Of a DNA stretch of 64,000 nt, positions 17,201-25,792 are shown one piece after another. Position 1 is the stretch's first letter, and every line of letters starts with the position of its first letter. The stretch is from CAJQQY01 sp045106765. GTDB lineage: Bacteria > Bacteroidota > Bacteroidia > Chitinophagales > Saprospiraceae. The stretch covers positions 18,250 to 82,249 of the forward strand of contig JBGCFD010000095.1 of assembly GCA_045106765.1 (NCBI GenBank), written 5' to 3'. Below the pieces are notes generated by a model. The model was given only the letters and a program-made list of their open reading frames with translations, ran no database searches and was not told the DNA's origin. The translations under genes and the position numbers were made by a program.

Positions 17201-18728
17201 CAGCATCTTTGTCGTAATCAATAAAACCACTTGAGACAAATTCGTAGAGTAAACTTTCAATGTTTGGAGTATCAAATTTTTTGTTCAACTTTAAAGCATA
17301 ATCTCTTGCCTCTATTTCTCTCAATCCCAATTCATCTGACAAAACTTTTAACGAAACAATTGGGTTTACATCTGAAATATTTTGAATTCGCATCAAATAT
17401 TTTTCATCATAATATTTCAAACTTTCAAAGGTGACTTCGTCTTTCCCATTTCCAATCCCAAATTGTTTTTTTCCAATCAATAAACTATCATTGACCAAAT
17501 TCCAATCTACTTTATCTGCATTAATATTCACTTGGTGATAAGAATCAAAAAATGGGTTTCGATCACTTCCTCTTTTTCCTCTCGCTAGATTTAAATCTTT
17601 GGTAACGATATCATATTTTAAATTTACAGAAGGATGATAAATGGAATCTTGATCAAAATATAAAACTACCTTTACTTGCTCCCCAGCGATTCTTTCACTT
17701 TTCCGAATTTTAAACAATTGAGTAGTTGCTCGAAAGGAAAGTTTACCTCCATTCATCACTTCAATTTTTGCAGGATTCTCTTTGTCTCCAGATCCATAAA
17801 CCGTATTTCCTTCCAATCTAAATCCTCCAGTATATTCTATTCCTTCTCCAATTCCATTAATTTTCAAAATTTTATCATAAGAAGAAAAACGAGGATAAGA
17901 TCCTTCTCTAGATTTATTTCTTACCACAACTTTATCTTCAAAATCTCCTTCAATTTCTTCTCCTGGAAAAAGTGACGGATAAATTAATTTTACATTTTTG
18001 GCTTGATACAAACTTTTCTTCCCTTCAATTTCATATTCATTCAACAAGCAATAAACATCTGGTTGGTCTAGTTTTTCCCAGGTTGCTTTTCCACCCGAAC
18101 CTTTCCATTTTTCTTGAGTTGGAAAATATTGTCCTTTTGTATTGAAAATGGAAATAGAATCTTTTCCCCGAGTTCCAATCAAATTTAATTTTTCAAATTC
18201 TACAAAAGGCACCCCTTCTTCGATATCCATCAAATAACTATCTGCTTCATAATACCATTTCATTCCTTGCTTGGAATAGCGTAAAGCTTTTTGAGAAAAG
18301 AAAGATTCAGAAAATTTGAGGTAATCTTTGTAAGGTTTTAATTTTCGATTTTGGATCTCTTTAATCATAGTGAGTGTAAGAGCATTCCATTCATTTAACT
18401 TTGCCCCTTCTGTTTCATTTTGCTTGATCGCTAAAACTACCGTGAGATAATTTTTAAAATATGGATTAGCTGACATTCTTTTACCTAACATCTCATTACA
18501 CACATCTCTAAGTATTGGAAACTCTTCCTCCGTGATCGAAGCATTAAAATAATCTTCGAAATCATCGAAGAAATCTTCCATTTGTTTGCTTTTACTTTTG
18601 GTAAAAAAGTCTTTGAATTGTTTAATAAAGGCAGGTCTTTCTTCTGGAAAAACATTGTCTTGCTGAGACCATGCTGAAGAAGCGATTAATAAAATTGCGG
18701 CAAAAGGAAGTAATATTTTTTTAAACAT
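14214..18728 (-). CDS. Very large exported beta-rich protein of unknown function
   Basis: This 1504-residue protein starts with a Sec signal peptide (MFKKILLPFAAILLIASSAWSQ). A helical N-terminal ~130 residues is followed by over 1200 residues of short beta strands built from statements such as GKGTISYL, AKGFYEYN and LDFKGFARL. The periodic G-x-G/strand pattern suggests a long beta-solenoid or beta-taco, as in Lpt/AsmA-like envelope bridges, but I cannot assign it to those families. No T9SS sorting domain, lipobox or transmembrane barrel is evident, so a periplasmic location is likely. It looks like a lineage-conserved protein rather than a recent arrival. The gene stands alone between prmA and a terminator. 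Confidence 0.7.
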   Translation of the reverse strand: MFKKILLPFAAILLIASSAWSQQDNVFPEERPAFIKQFKDFFTKSKSKQMEDFFDDFEDYFNASITEEEFPILRDVCNEMLGKRMSANPYFKNYLTVVLAIKQNETEGAKLNEWNALTLTMIKEIQNRKLKPYKDYLKFSESFFSQKALRYSKQGMKWYYEADSYLMDIEEGVPFVEFEKLNLIGTRGKDSISIFNTKGQYFPTQEKWKGSGGKATWEKLDQPDVYCLLNEYEIEGKKSLYQAKNVKLIYPSLFPGEEIEGDFEDKVVVRNKSREGSYPRFSSYDKILKINGIGEGIEYTGGFRLEGNTVYGSGDKENPAKIEVMNGGKLSFRATTQLFKIRKSERIAGEQVKVVLYFDQDSIYHPSVNLKYDIVTKDLNLARGKRGSDRNPFFDSYHQVNINADKVDWNLVNDSLLIGKKQFGIGNGKDEVTFESLKYYDEKYLMRIQNISDVNPIVSLKVLSDELGLREIEARDYALKLNKKFDTPNIESLLYEFVSSGFIDYDKDAEIIYVKDKIFHYADAMAKKTDFDAIKIVSVSEKDANAVFSMKDRSLKANNVVDLEISKLQKVAIKPANKSITMKKNRDMDFNGKIFAGFSSLEGKDFHFDYEKYIMKLDSVRYFDLFVPTEAKDESGRPISISIASRIEHTNGVLLVDAPDNKSGANDIDLFPSFNTKDYSYVYYDKRSIHDGVYKRDSFYFKLDKFSFNSLDNFTKNDIHFKGNLISAEVFPDIKETLLLQEEDQSLGFTTQTPSEGLPTYQAKGNYKGEIHLSNKGMLGKGTISYLTSSTDSEDILFKPKQMTATARLFDLTEDRKGAIEVPQAHGEEVSIDWKPYQDSMYITTKKDKPFELFKENDHTIVGSLILTPDGLRGNGKMSWSKGSLSSKLIKYGSYSANSDTSSLTITAVGSSEIALSTNNVNSKLDFDKQVGHIEANEKGNFTSLPYNQYKTSLTTFDWDMSKDAVTFKTTPGELGSFVATGKNRDSLHFDGETAFYDLKSNELKIGGVPLIKSCDAIVYTDDGKLEIFKGGKMSTLENCKIVCDTITKLHVINRATVDIEGKKSYKAKGFYEYNIKGRKQEIQFDNILGKRYGKGKRSEKKTRTTAKGEVLESDNFYIDLKTEFRGEITLKGDKKPLDFKGFARLDSDKMRDREWFSINSEGDKNDLVIGYDEPKNYEGYKLYTGLYLSKESAYLYPRVMMPKYLRKDRAIVEAKGLFKLDEVKDEFIFGDSLKILSNKKKGTKVTFSNKDGSFKAEGKLNIGDQLKYIKIDAAGEARSMFPSAQDSTIRGPFGYQVEADMMAGIKSFIPKNMLEFIIADIKSSSFDARGVDFTDAAFYEKALSEYIVDTVLLDRTIARMRTEFKLGIPKKHNPYSFLFGKMPMKWDPDYQSFVSQKDQVGLISINGEEVNVTLKAFIEFKMPSNGDDRLYIYLKSPSDTYYFFGYKGGILNIVSNNTKFNDLVINAKKKDRILKMPDGEVVELQYVEPSTAERFVRRAQASK

Positions 18729-18784
18729 AAATTCTATTTTTAACGGTTAATGGTTAACTGTTAATTATTGACAAAAAAAGGTAT

Positions 18785-19618
18785 TCACCGTTCAACATTA
18801 ACTGTCAATTTAACGCATATCCAATTATTGCGATATTCTGTTTTTTCAATTTTAAAATTATTAGATTTCGCAGCATTTTTGACGAGTTCTTCATCTTCTT
18901 TTAAAATACCCGAAATCAGTAAAATTCCATTTGGTGTCAACATCTTATTTAACGTTGAAAAACTATCCAAAATTACATGACGATTGATGTTTGCAAGGAT
19001 GATATCATACATTTGATCGTCCACTTTTTCTAGTGTTCCGTGGATAGACTTGATGTTTTCGATATTATTTATACGAGCATTTTCCAAAGTGTTTTCATAT
19101 GAAGGTAATTCTATGTCAATTGCATCAATTTTTTTTGCACCTAATTGACTGGCTAAAATGGCCAAGATCCCCGTTCCACAACCATAATCAAAAACATTTT
19201 TTCCAATAAAATCAAGGCTTTCCATGATCGACATCATCATCCAAGTCGTTTCATGATGACCTGTTCCAAAAGCCATTTTCGGATTGATCACAATTTCATG
19301 TTTGACTTCCGTGAGTGGTTTATGAAAATCGGCTCGAATTCCACAAAAGTCTCGCACCACGATAGTGTCGAAATTCGACTCCCATACGGCATTCCAATTT
19401 TGATATTTAATAACTATTTTTTGATGGGAAAATTCGAAGAGGTCTTTTAGTTCGAGCACTCGTTCGTCTACTTCTGGTGTTTCATTTTTGACTTGGATGT
19501 AGGCATTTAATCCTTGGTCATTTTCTTCGAAAGATTCAAAAGGAAGTTCTCCCAAAAGTGCGATAAGCATTTCATTATTCTCGGGATTGGTTTGGAATTC
19601 AAATTTTAAATAATCCAT
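18785..19618 (-). CDS. prmA: Ribosomal protein L11 methyltransferase
   Basis: PrmA trimethylates lysines and the N-terminus of ribosomal protein L11, using S-adenosylmethionine. The 277-residue protein has the N-terminal ferredoxin-like recognition domain (about 1-95) and a class I methyltransferase domain. Its family-specific block is NPKMAFGTGHHETT, followed by SAM motif I (VFDYGCGTGILAI) and motif IV (DIILANINRHVI). The length and motif order are normal. The gene is leftward, upstream of the 1504-residue protein gene, and probably monocistronic. Confidence 0.93.
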   Translation of the reverse strand: MDYLKFEFQTNPENNEMLIALLGELPFESFEENDQGLNAYIQVKNETPEVDERVLELKDLFEFSHQKIVIKYQNWNAVWESNFDTIVVRDFCGIRADFHKPLTEVKHEIVINPKMAFGTGHHETTWMMMSIMESLDFIGKNVFDYGCGTGILAILASQLGAKKIDAIDIELPSYENTLENARINNIENIKSIHGTLEKVDDQMYDIILANINRHVILDSFSTLNKMLTPNGILLISGILKEDEELVKNAAKSNNFKIEKTEYRNNWICVKLTVNVER

Positions 19619-19712
19619 TTTTAGTGGTTGTTTTTTTTGAATGCCAAAAGTAAGAATAATGGGGAATTATTTAGGAGAAAAAAGAAGATGTCGCAATCTA
19701 ATTAGCACAAAG

Positions 19713-19892
19713 CACGTAGCTGTCTGCTTTAGCAGACTTAGAATTCCAAAGTGGTGGTCTGCTTCAGCAAACTTAGAAAAGTGAGCGAAGCGAATTCAAA
19801 ATTTCAGAAAATGTAGATAGGAATACTTATGGTGAATTTGGAAAAAATCGCTGCGCTCTTTTTTCGGGTCTGCTGAAGCAGACAGTTACGTG
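19713..19892. repeat. 180-bp MITE-like palindromic element
   Basis: The outer arms (19713-19737 and 19868-19892) are inverted repeats matching at 23 of 25 positions. Each arm contains its own GTCTGC-nnnn-GCAGAC hairpin (19722-19737 and 19868-19883), and a third diverged hairpin lies at 19757-19772. A nested pair (19783-19793 and 19848-19858) matches at 10 of 11. It encodes no protein. Its right end abuts the stop codon at 19893 of the next leftward gene, so it may also act as that gene's terminator. A non-autonomous mobile element is the best reading. Confidence 0.7.
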
Positions 19893-22565
19893 TTACTCAT
19901 AGACTACTACTTGATCTCCATCTGCTACTAAAATAGAATTTTTATCTTCTGAAAATAAATTCAACAACTCAAACTTCGTCGTTCCTGCCAATGGAAAATC
20001 CGCATGCAACTGCCCTTTTTTATCTAATAAAAATATTTGATTTTGTTTTTTGCAAAGAGAACCCAACATGGCTTTCCCCATAGATTTAGATTGAACTGGG
20101 AAAATTGCATCTTGATTATTTGAAAATTGATATTTGCCATAAACTTGAAATTCATCTTGATGAAAATATTGAATTTCTAATTCATTATTTTTTAAAACAG
20201 CAATATCTGAAAAATTATCGCCTCCAAAATCTGCAGAGGCGAATTTGTAATTGTATTGTTTTTCTTTTTTTGAAGAGGGTGTTGATGATTGTTTTGCTAA
20301 AAGATTTAAATTCTCACCGTCTAGATTTAGAACTTGAGCCATTCCATTTTTGTCGGCAATAGCCATTCGTTTTTCTAATTTCCCAGTTTGAAAAAAAAGT
20401 GGATCAGTATTTTTTAAAGAAATATTAGTTGCTTCCATTTCAATAAAGCCATCTTTCCCAAATGAAAAAACACTTCCGGCTGAATTCAATGCAACAATAA
20501 AATCTTTATCTTTTATTTCAAAATGCTTCATTGTTGCATTTACTTTTCCAGCACCTTCAATCGAATTCCAGCCTGACAATGGAATTCCTTTTTTATCAAA
20601 ACCATAAATAATTTCATTTTCACAAGCCACATAAATTCCAAAATCATCGTCCCCAAAATCTGCCAATAGCAATCCATTACTCGCAGGAGAAGACAAATTT
20701 AATGGAAATTCATTTTTGTCATTTCCTTCCAAATCCAATAAATAAATTTCATTTAAAGTGTTAAACAAAATTCCATCCGCACTATTTTCAAAAAAATTAG
20801 CCGCATAAATTTTTGACTGAATTGGGCTTGTCAATATTTTCTCCCAAATGATTTCTCCATCTTGATTCAATAAATATAATTTTAAATCTTCATCTTGAAT
20901 CAAAATATCATATGCTCCTTTTTCATCATTATAAATCGCAAAAGGTTGCGTAATTGCTCGTGCTTCCAAAGGTGTACGCCATTTCACCTTTGCTTTCTGC
21001 TCGTTTTCTTTTTCAAAAAACAAATATCCATTGGTGACAAATTCTCCATCACTCCAATTTGCATTTAATCCAAAAACTGGAAAATTCTCCCACAAATCAA
21101 TTTGCTTTTTCGCATTTTTTTCTTTTGCATCAAAGGAGTTTTTTAAAAATTGATTTGCCATGCGAGTGTTCCAGTAAAATTCTGCGACACCACTTTTCCC
21201 TCCTCGACCTTTCATTTTTAAATAAGGAACATGCCTCACCAATGTTTGGTTGGTGACAAATTGATCAATCCAATTTTCCAAAATTCTTGGTGCTCCAGAG
21301 AAAACCACAAAGTCACCAATGAAAGCATAGCATGGTTTTTTTAAAATCAAAAATTCATTTGGAGCAAATGGAACAGGTAAATCGTCGGAAGCAATTTGGC
21401 GAATATTATAAGTTTGATAATTCCAACTTTTAGTCACTCCCAAACTGTCGGTCATTTTTTCTAAATAATGTTGAGCCATTTTCTTTTCCCCTTTTTTGAT
21501 TTCATAGGCAATGAATTTTTCTGCTCGCATCTTTCGAGTAAAAATTTCAGTTCGTCCCACAAGCCACTCTTCACCTATCCAAGGCAAGAAGAATTTTTCA
21601 AAAATATTATTTGAATTTTTATCAGAGGAATGATTCTCAGAAAATCCTTTTAAACTGTGTCGGAAAAAGTAGCCTACATTTTTTGGCAAAATTTCAGTAG
21701 CGTTGGAGTTTGGAAATACTTTCGCGTTGGAAAATAGATTTTCTAACGTTACCACATTCCCATTTTCAGCTTTTAAGCAACCGTCTATGTTCACTCCTTC
21801 TTTTTGAAAATCTAAAATCCAATGTCCTGATAAAATATTTTTAGAAAAATAATCTAAATACTTCGTGGCATTTTTATCTAAAAAAGGATTGGCAAATGCT
21901 TTTAAATTTTCAAAAATAACAGACATTTCTATTTGCTGTTTTGTCCTTTTTACTTTTTGAGAAAAATGCAAACGATCATCTCCTAGCAAATTATTGGCAG
22001 GACTTTTTAGTTGGTCCATCGCACTTTCCACCAAATAAGCATATTTTGAAATCATGATTAAATCTTGATAAACGGCAACCGTATATTTCTTATCTTTGGT
22101 TAACTCCAATCGGTAAACTGTATTTTGATTCGCATTAGATTCTCGAAACGAAAATTTTTCCAACAACTCTGACAAATTAAAAATACCTTTTTCATCCTTC
22201 AAAATATATAAAAAATCCACATCTGACTTTCCACTCAAATGCAAACCTGCGGTGATCGGACTATTCAATAAGAGTTGCAAATGATTTTTGTTTTTAACAA
22301 AGAGTTGACGAATGATCCGAAAATCTTCTGACATTTTTTTTACGAAAAAAGCACCACTCATTTCATTTGCATATGGCATCTTTGCAACTTCATGCCGCAA
22401 CATATAATAATCATCAAATGCTAAAATGATTGGTGTATTTTGCGGAATAGCTTCGATGGGCTGGACGCTCCCAAATGGATTACGGTAAGTTTCTTGGATA
22501 AAGAAAAACCAAACGAGCAAGGCAAGCAGCCCTGAAGCAATAAGGAAAAGAATTATTTTTTTCAA
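19893..22565 (-). CDS. Membrane-anchored DUF3352-like protein with beta-propeller
   Basis: The 890-residue protein has an uncleaved N-terminal membrane helix (MKKIILFLIASGLLALLVWFF). An exported domain of ~530 residues opens with AIPQNTPIILAFDDYYMLR, which resembles the DUF3352 start. A C-terminal ~330-residue propeller-like region has repeated blades such as LYLLNQDGEIIWEK, IYLLDLEGNDKNEFPLN and IYGFDKKGIPLSGWN. These resemble PQQ/FG-GAP-type blades that often bind protein or sugar partners. The role is unknown. The gene is probably alone on its transcript, with the palindromic element right at its 3' end. Confidence 0.65.
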   Translation of the reverse strand: MKKIILFLIASGLLALLVWFFFIQETYRNPFGSVQPIEAIPQNTPIILAFDDYYMLRHEVAKMPYANEMSGAFFVKKMSEDFRIIRQLFVKNKNHLQLLLNSPITAGLHLSGKSDVDFLYILKDEKGIFNLSELLEKFSFRESNANQNTVYRLELTKDKKYTVAVYQDLIMISKYAYLVESAMDQLKSPANNLLGDDRLHFSQKVKRTKQQIEMSVIFENLKAFANPFLDKNATKYLDYFSKNILSGHWILDFQKEGVNIDGCLKAENGNVVTLENLFSNAKVFPNSNATEILPKNVGYFFRHSLKGFSENHSSDKNSNNIFEKFFLPWIGEEWLVGRTEIFTRKMRAEKFIAYEIKKGEKKMAQHYLEKMTDSLGVTKSWNYQTYNIRQIASDDLPVPFAPNEFLILKKPCYAFIGDFVVFSGAPRILENWIDQFVTNQTLVRHVPYLKMKGRGGKSGVAEFYWNTRMANQFLKNSFDAKEKNAKKQIDLWENFPVFGLNANWSDGEFVTNGYLFFEKENEQKAKVKWRTPLEARAITQPFAIYNDEKGAYDILIQDEDLKLYLLNQDGEIIWEKILTSPIQSKIYAANFFENSADGILFNTLNEIYLLDLEGNDKNEFPLNLSSPASNGLLLADFGDDDFGIYVACENEIIYGFDKKGIPLSGWNSIEGAGKVNATMKHFEIKDKDFIVALNSAGSVFSFGKDGFIEMEATNISLKNTDPLFFQTGKLEKRMAIADKNGMAQVLNLDGENLNLLAKQSSTPSSKKEKQYNYKFASADFGGDNFSDIAVLKNNELEIQYFHQDEFQVYGKYQFSNNQDAIFPVQSKSMGKAMLGSLCKKQNQIFLLDKKGQLHADFPLAGTTKFELLNLFSEDKNSILVADGDQVVVYE

Positions 22566-22731
22566 AGTGTTTCTGTTAATGGTGAAATTTGTGACCGGTT
22601 AATAGATTTTATTCGATGGACGATGAACGTTAGACGTTTTACGATCCACTATACTATTTCATTTAGAATAAATTCTAATGATTAACCTCACTATTGCACC
22701 AGTTTTCTCATGGTACAAAAATAGCATTTTT

Positions 22732-23121
22732 ATGAATAAAAAACTTTTATCTGTCGGAGCATTATTTGGATTATTGGCGGTGGCAATTGGTGCATTTGGC
22801 GCACATGGTTTGGAAGACAAAATTACAGCTGCTCGAATTATCACTTTTGGAACTGGAGTAGATTATCAATTTTATCATACGTTTGCGATTTTTATTGCGG
22901 TAGGATTGGCGACTTATTTTAAAGATGAATTATTTCTTCGAGCAGGCTGGTGTTTTGTGATTGGGATTTTATTTTTTTCTGGATCGTTGTATCTTTTAGC
23001 GACTCAGACTTATTTAGGAATTGAAAGTTGGTCGAAGGTTATTGGACCGATTACTCCGATTGGAGGATTGTTTTTTATGGCAGGTTGGGGGATTTTGTTG
23101 TTTGGGATTTGGAGGAAGTAA
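22732..23121 (+). CDS. DUF423 family membrane protein
   Basis: I choose the ATG at 22732 because the protein then begins MNKKLLSVGALFGLLAVAIGAFGAHGLE, the canonical DUF423 start; an earlier in-frame Met at 22678 would add 18 unconserved residues. The 129 residues form four membrane helices, with the typical YHTFAIF and PIGGLFFMAGW motifs. DUF423 proteins (E. coli YgdD, Bacillus YwdK) are small inner-membrane proteins of unknown function. The gene is alone and followed after 10 nt by a palindromic repeat. Confidence 0.9.
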   Translation: MNKKLLSVGALFGLLAVAIGAFGAHGLEDKITAARIITFGTGVDYQFYHTFAIFIAVGLATYFKDELFLRAGWCFVIGILFFSGSLYLLATQTYLGIESWSKVIGPITPIGGLFFMAGWGILLFGIWRK

Positions 23122-23130
23122 TAAAGTAAT

Positions 23131-23210
23131 TGTAGGAACAATCCCTTGCTGTTGCACAACACTATTGGAATCACCACGATGTTGGGCAACCACAAGGGAT
23201 TGCCCCTAGT
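23131..23210. repeat. Palindromic intergenic repeat (BIME/MITE-like)
   Basis: Inverted arms at 23139-23160 and 23181-23202 match at 19 of 22 positions around a ~20-nt loop; the core word is CAACcaCAAGGGATTGCC. A related half (GTTGaaCAACcataAAGGATTGCC) occurs at 40388-40410, so the word is dispersed in this genome. It lies directly after the DUF423 gene and could also terminate transcription. Confidence 0.6.
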
Positions 23211-23339
23211 GATGTGGTGAAAATAAAAAATATTCATTATTAGGATCTCAAAAATTATTTCTCCTTTTTTCCAACTCACCCAACTTAATTCCTTTAAAAA
23301 GTGTTAACTTAAAACACCTAAATTTTCAAGTTAGCAATT

Positions 23340-25721
23340 ATGATAAAGAATCCACCGACATTAAAATTTAAAGATGATCTTTTCACGATGGACTGTGAGA
23401 TGGGACAATCTGTCATGGCAGAGATGAAGAAATTTCCTTTCTCCAGCAAATTGAGTTTTGCGCCAATGATTGCATATTGGGAAGGGCTTCTAGAGAGTGA
23501 AAAATTAGATGAAAAAATACTAGCACGTGAAGTTTTTAATCAATTGGACAAGTATCCTTTTTTCCATGAGCCGATTGAAGATGATTCTATTTTAGAAAAA
23601 CATCAAGACTTTGTTCATCTTCTTTTAAGTGGTTTTTTTCCATCCATTCAACGAAAAAATTTTATGGGTGCAGCTCATAAACCTTTCTTAATGGATCCAT
23701 TTTATAGGACTCCAGCTCTCGTAGATTTTTTAAGTTCAGGACAGCTAAATATTCATTTTGATATGGAAATGGAAGTTGCCAAAAAAATGAGAGTCGTTAA
23801 AGCTTGTTGTTATATCTTAAACCAACATTACAATCAAAAAATAGAATTGAATCCTTCTTTTATTTATACTTTGGAAATTGAAGGAACTTCAAAAATAGGT
23901 CATTTCAAATCTTTATATGACAAGCAGTTTATAAAAATTATTCCAACCAAACCACTTAAAAAATTATCACAAGAACAGATTAATCAATTGCTTCGAAATG
24001 TTTATGATACCGACCTTTGGTTAAGTATGTTACCTCCAGAGAACTTTGAATTTCATGGTATCGGAATGGAACGATTAATTGATATTACTCAGGAAGAGAC
24101 GATCTCCCAGATGAAATATAAGTTATTAGAAAAGGATGCTATTGTCCAACCTGAGAATATCAAAGAACTCGAAAAAGATTTAAAAACCTATTTTGATATT
24201 CCAGATTTAAGATTAGGAATTACTGCATTAGATTACCCTTCTGAATTTGAAATTTCTCATCGATATAAAATCCGATATGATTTTTTAGCGAAAAAACACG
24301 ACAACTTATTGAGTGAAAACAACCAAGGTTCACTTTATGAAAAAGTATGCAAATGGAATACTGAAATGATTATTGAGGATCTCAATAAATATGAAGATGG
24401 GACTACATTCCCACAAGATTTAATGGCAGAAGGAATCAAAAGTATCATCGTCACTCCTTTGGTCAATAAAGATAATCGGGTGATTGGTATTTTGGAAATT
24501 GGAGCACCCCAAGCATTTCAATTAAACAGTTTTCATAAGTTAAAATTAAAAGCAGTTGCTCCTCTTTTCTCCATGTCTTTGTTGCGAAGTCGAGAAGAAA
24601 TTGATAATCGAATTGAAGCAATTATGCGAGAACAATTCACCGCCATGCATCCAAGTGTGGAATGGAAATTTATTGAGGAGGCATTTGAAATTATGGAGAA
24701 ACGAGAAATTGATCCTGATTTTTCTAATATGAAACCAATTGGTTTTGAAAATATTTATCCACTTTATGGACAAGCTGATATTGTTGGCTCATCTCATCTC
24801 AGAAATGTATCTATTCAAACAGACCTAGTGGAAAATTTGAATTTGATAAAAAATGTTTTCAACGTTGCGACTAAACATATCACTTTTCCTCTGTTGGATT
24901 TAAAATTATTAGAAGTAGAAAAAAATATCAAATCTATTAGCAAAGGAATTACTTCAGATGATGAAACCCGTGTCTTAGAATTTATCAAAAATGAAATTCA
25001 TCCTTTATTTGAGGAGGTAAAAGATCGAAATCCAGAAGTTGAAGCAGAAGTTATTTCCTACTTAAAAAAATTAGACCCAGATTTTGGATTCCTTTATCAG
25101 GATCGAAAAAAATATGAGGAAAGTGTTGCCAAGATTAATGATATGATTTCATGGGTGTTAAATGATGCAGAGAAAGAAGGTCAAAAAATGATTCCTCATT
25201 ATTTTGATGAGTATAAAACAGATGGAGTTGAGTATGATATTTACATTGGGCAATCACTCTTAAAGCAAGGGAAATTTAGAGAAATGCATTTGCATAATCT
25301 TCGATTGTGGCAATTGATGACCATGGTTGAGGTAACTCGAAAAGTAGAAAAATTAAAAGCAACATTAGAAGCCCCTTTGGATACCGCTCAATTAATTTTT
25401 GTTTATGGAAATCCACTTTCAATAGTTTTTAGATTAGATGAAAAAAGATTTGATGTAGATGGTGCTTACAATGTGAGGTATGAAATTATCAAAAAGAGAA
25501 TTGATAAAGCGACAATTGAAGGTACTGGTGAAAGATTAACAGTCAAAGGAAAAATCGCTATCGCCTACACTTCCGAAAAAGATAAAACGGAATACTTAGG
25601 GTATCTTAATTTTTTGAAAGAAAAAAAATATATTACTGGGAAAATTGAAGATTTGACACTCTCTAAAATGCAAGGCGTGGAAGGCTTAAGAGCTTTACGA
25701 GTAACCGTTGTTTTGGAGTAA
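23340..25721 (+). CDS. Large GAF-domain sensor-like protein
   Basis: The 793-residue cytoplasmic protein has no membrane segment or signal. Residues ~310-420 form a GAF domain (SLYEKVCKWNTEMIIEDLN...GIKSIIVTPLVNKDNRVIGILEIGAPQ), a fold that binds cyclic nucleotides or other small ligands. The first ~280 residues and last ~370 residues are mostly helical with a few beta strands near the end, and I recognise no kinase, cyclase or phosphodiesterase motif in them. A Pycsar-type membrane effector gene begins 71 nt downstream on the same strand, so the pair may work together, with the GAF protein as the ligand-responsive partner. That link is an inference from position. Confidence 0.75.
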   Translation: MIKNPPTLKFKDDLFTMDCEMGQSVMAEMKKFPFSSKLSFAPMIAYWEGLLESEKLDEKILAREVFNQLDKYPFFHEPIEDDSILEKHQDFVHLLLSGFFPSIQRKNFMGAAHKPFLMDPFYRTPALVDFLSSGQLNIHFDMEMEVAKKMRVVKACCYILNQHYNQKIELNPSFIYTLEIEGTSKIGHFKSLYDKQFIKIIPTKPLKKLSQEQINQLLRNVYDTDLWLSMLPPENFEFHGIGMERLIDITQEETISQMKYKLLEKDAIVQPENIKELEKDLKTYFDIPDLRLGITALDYPSEFEISHRYKIRYDFLAKKHDNLLSENNQGSLYEKVCKWNTEMIIEDLNKYEDGTTFPQDLMAEGIKSIIVTPLVNKDNRVIGILEIGAPQAFQLNSFHKLKLKAVAPLFSMSLLRSREEIDNRIEAIMREQFTAMHPSVEWKFIEEAFEIMEKREIDPDFSNMKPIGFENIYPLYGQADIVGSSHLRNVSIQTDLVENLNLIKNVFNVATKHITFPLLDLKLLEVEKNIKSISKGITSDDETRVLEFIKNEIHPLFEEVKDRNPEVEAEVISYLKKLDPDFGFLYQDRKKYEESVAKINDMISWVLNDAEKEGQKMIPHYFDEYKTDGVEYDIYIGQSLLKQGKFREMHLHNLRLWQLMTMVEVTRKVEKLKATLEAPLDTAQLIFVYGNPLSIVFRLDEKRFDVDGAYNVRYEIIKKRIDKATIEGTGERLTVKGKIAIAYTSEKDKTEYLGYLNFLKEKKYITGKIEDLTLSKMQGVEGLRALRVTVVLE

Positions 25722-25749
25722 AAAAAGGAAAAAAGTATTTTTATTTTCA

Positions 25750-25757
25750 TAGATTTG
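25750..25757 (+). promoter_or_regulatory. Possible -7 box (TAnnTTTG) before the Pycsar-type effector
   Basis: TAGATTTG matches the Bacteroidota -7 consensus TAnnTTTG and lies 35 bases before the effector start. No good TTG -33 element is at the right distance, so this is weak evidence for an internal promoter. Confidence 0.3.
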
Positions 25758-25792
25758 ATAACTAATTGAATAGCTAACAAATAAAGAAAATT

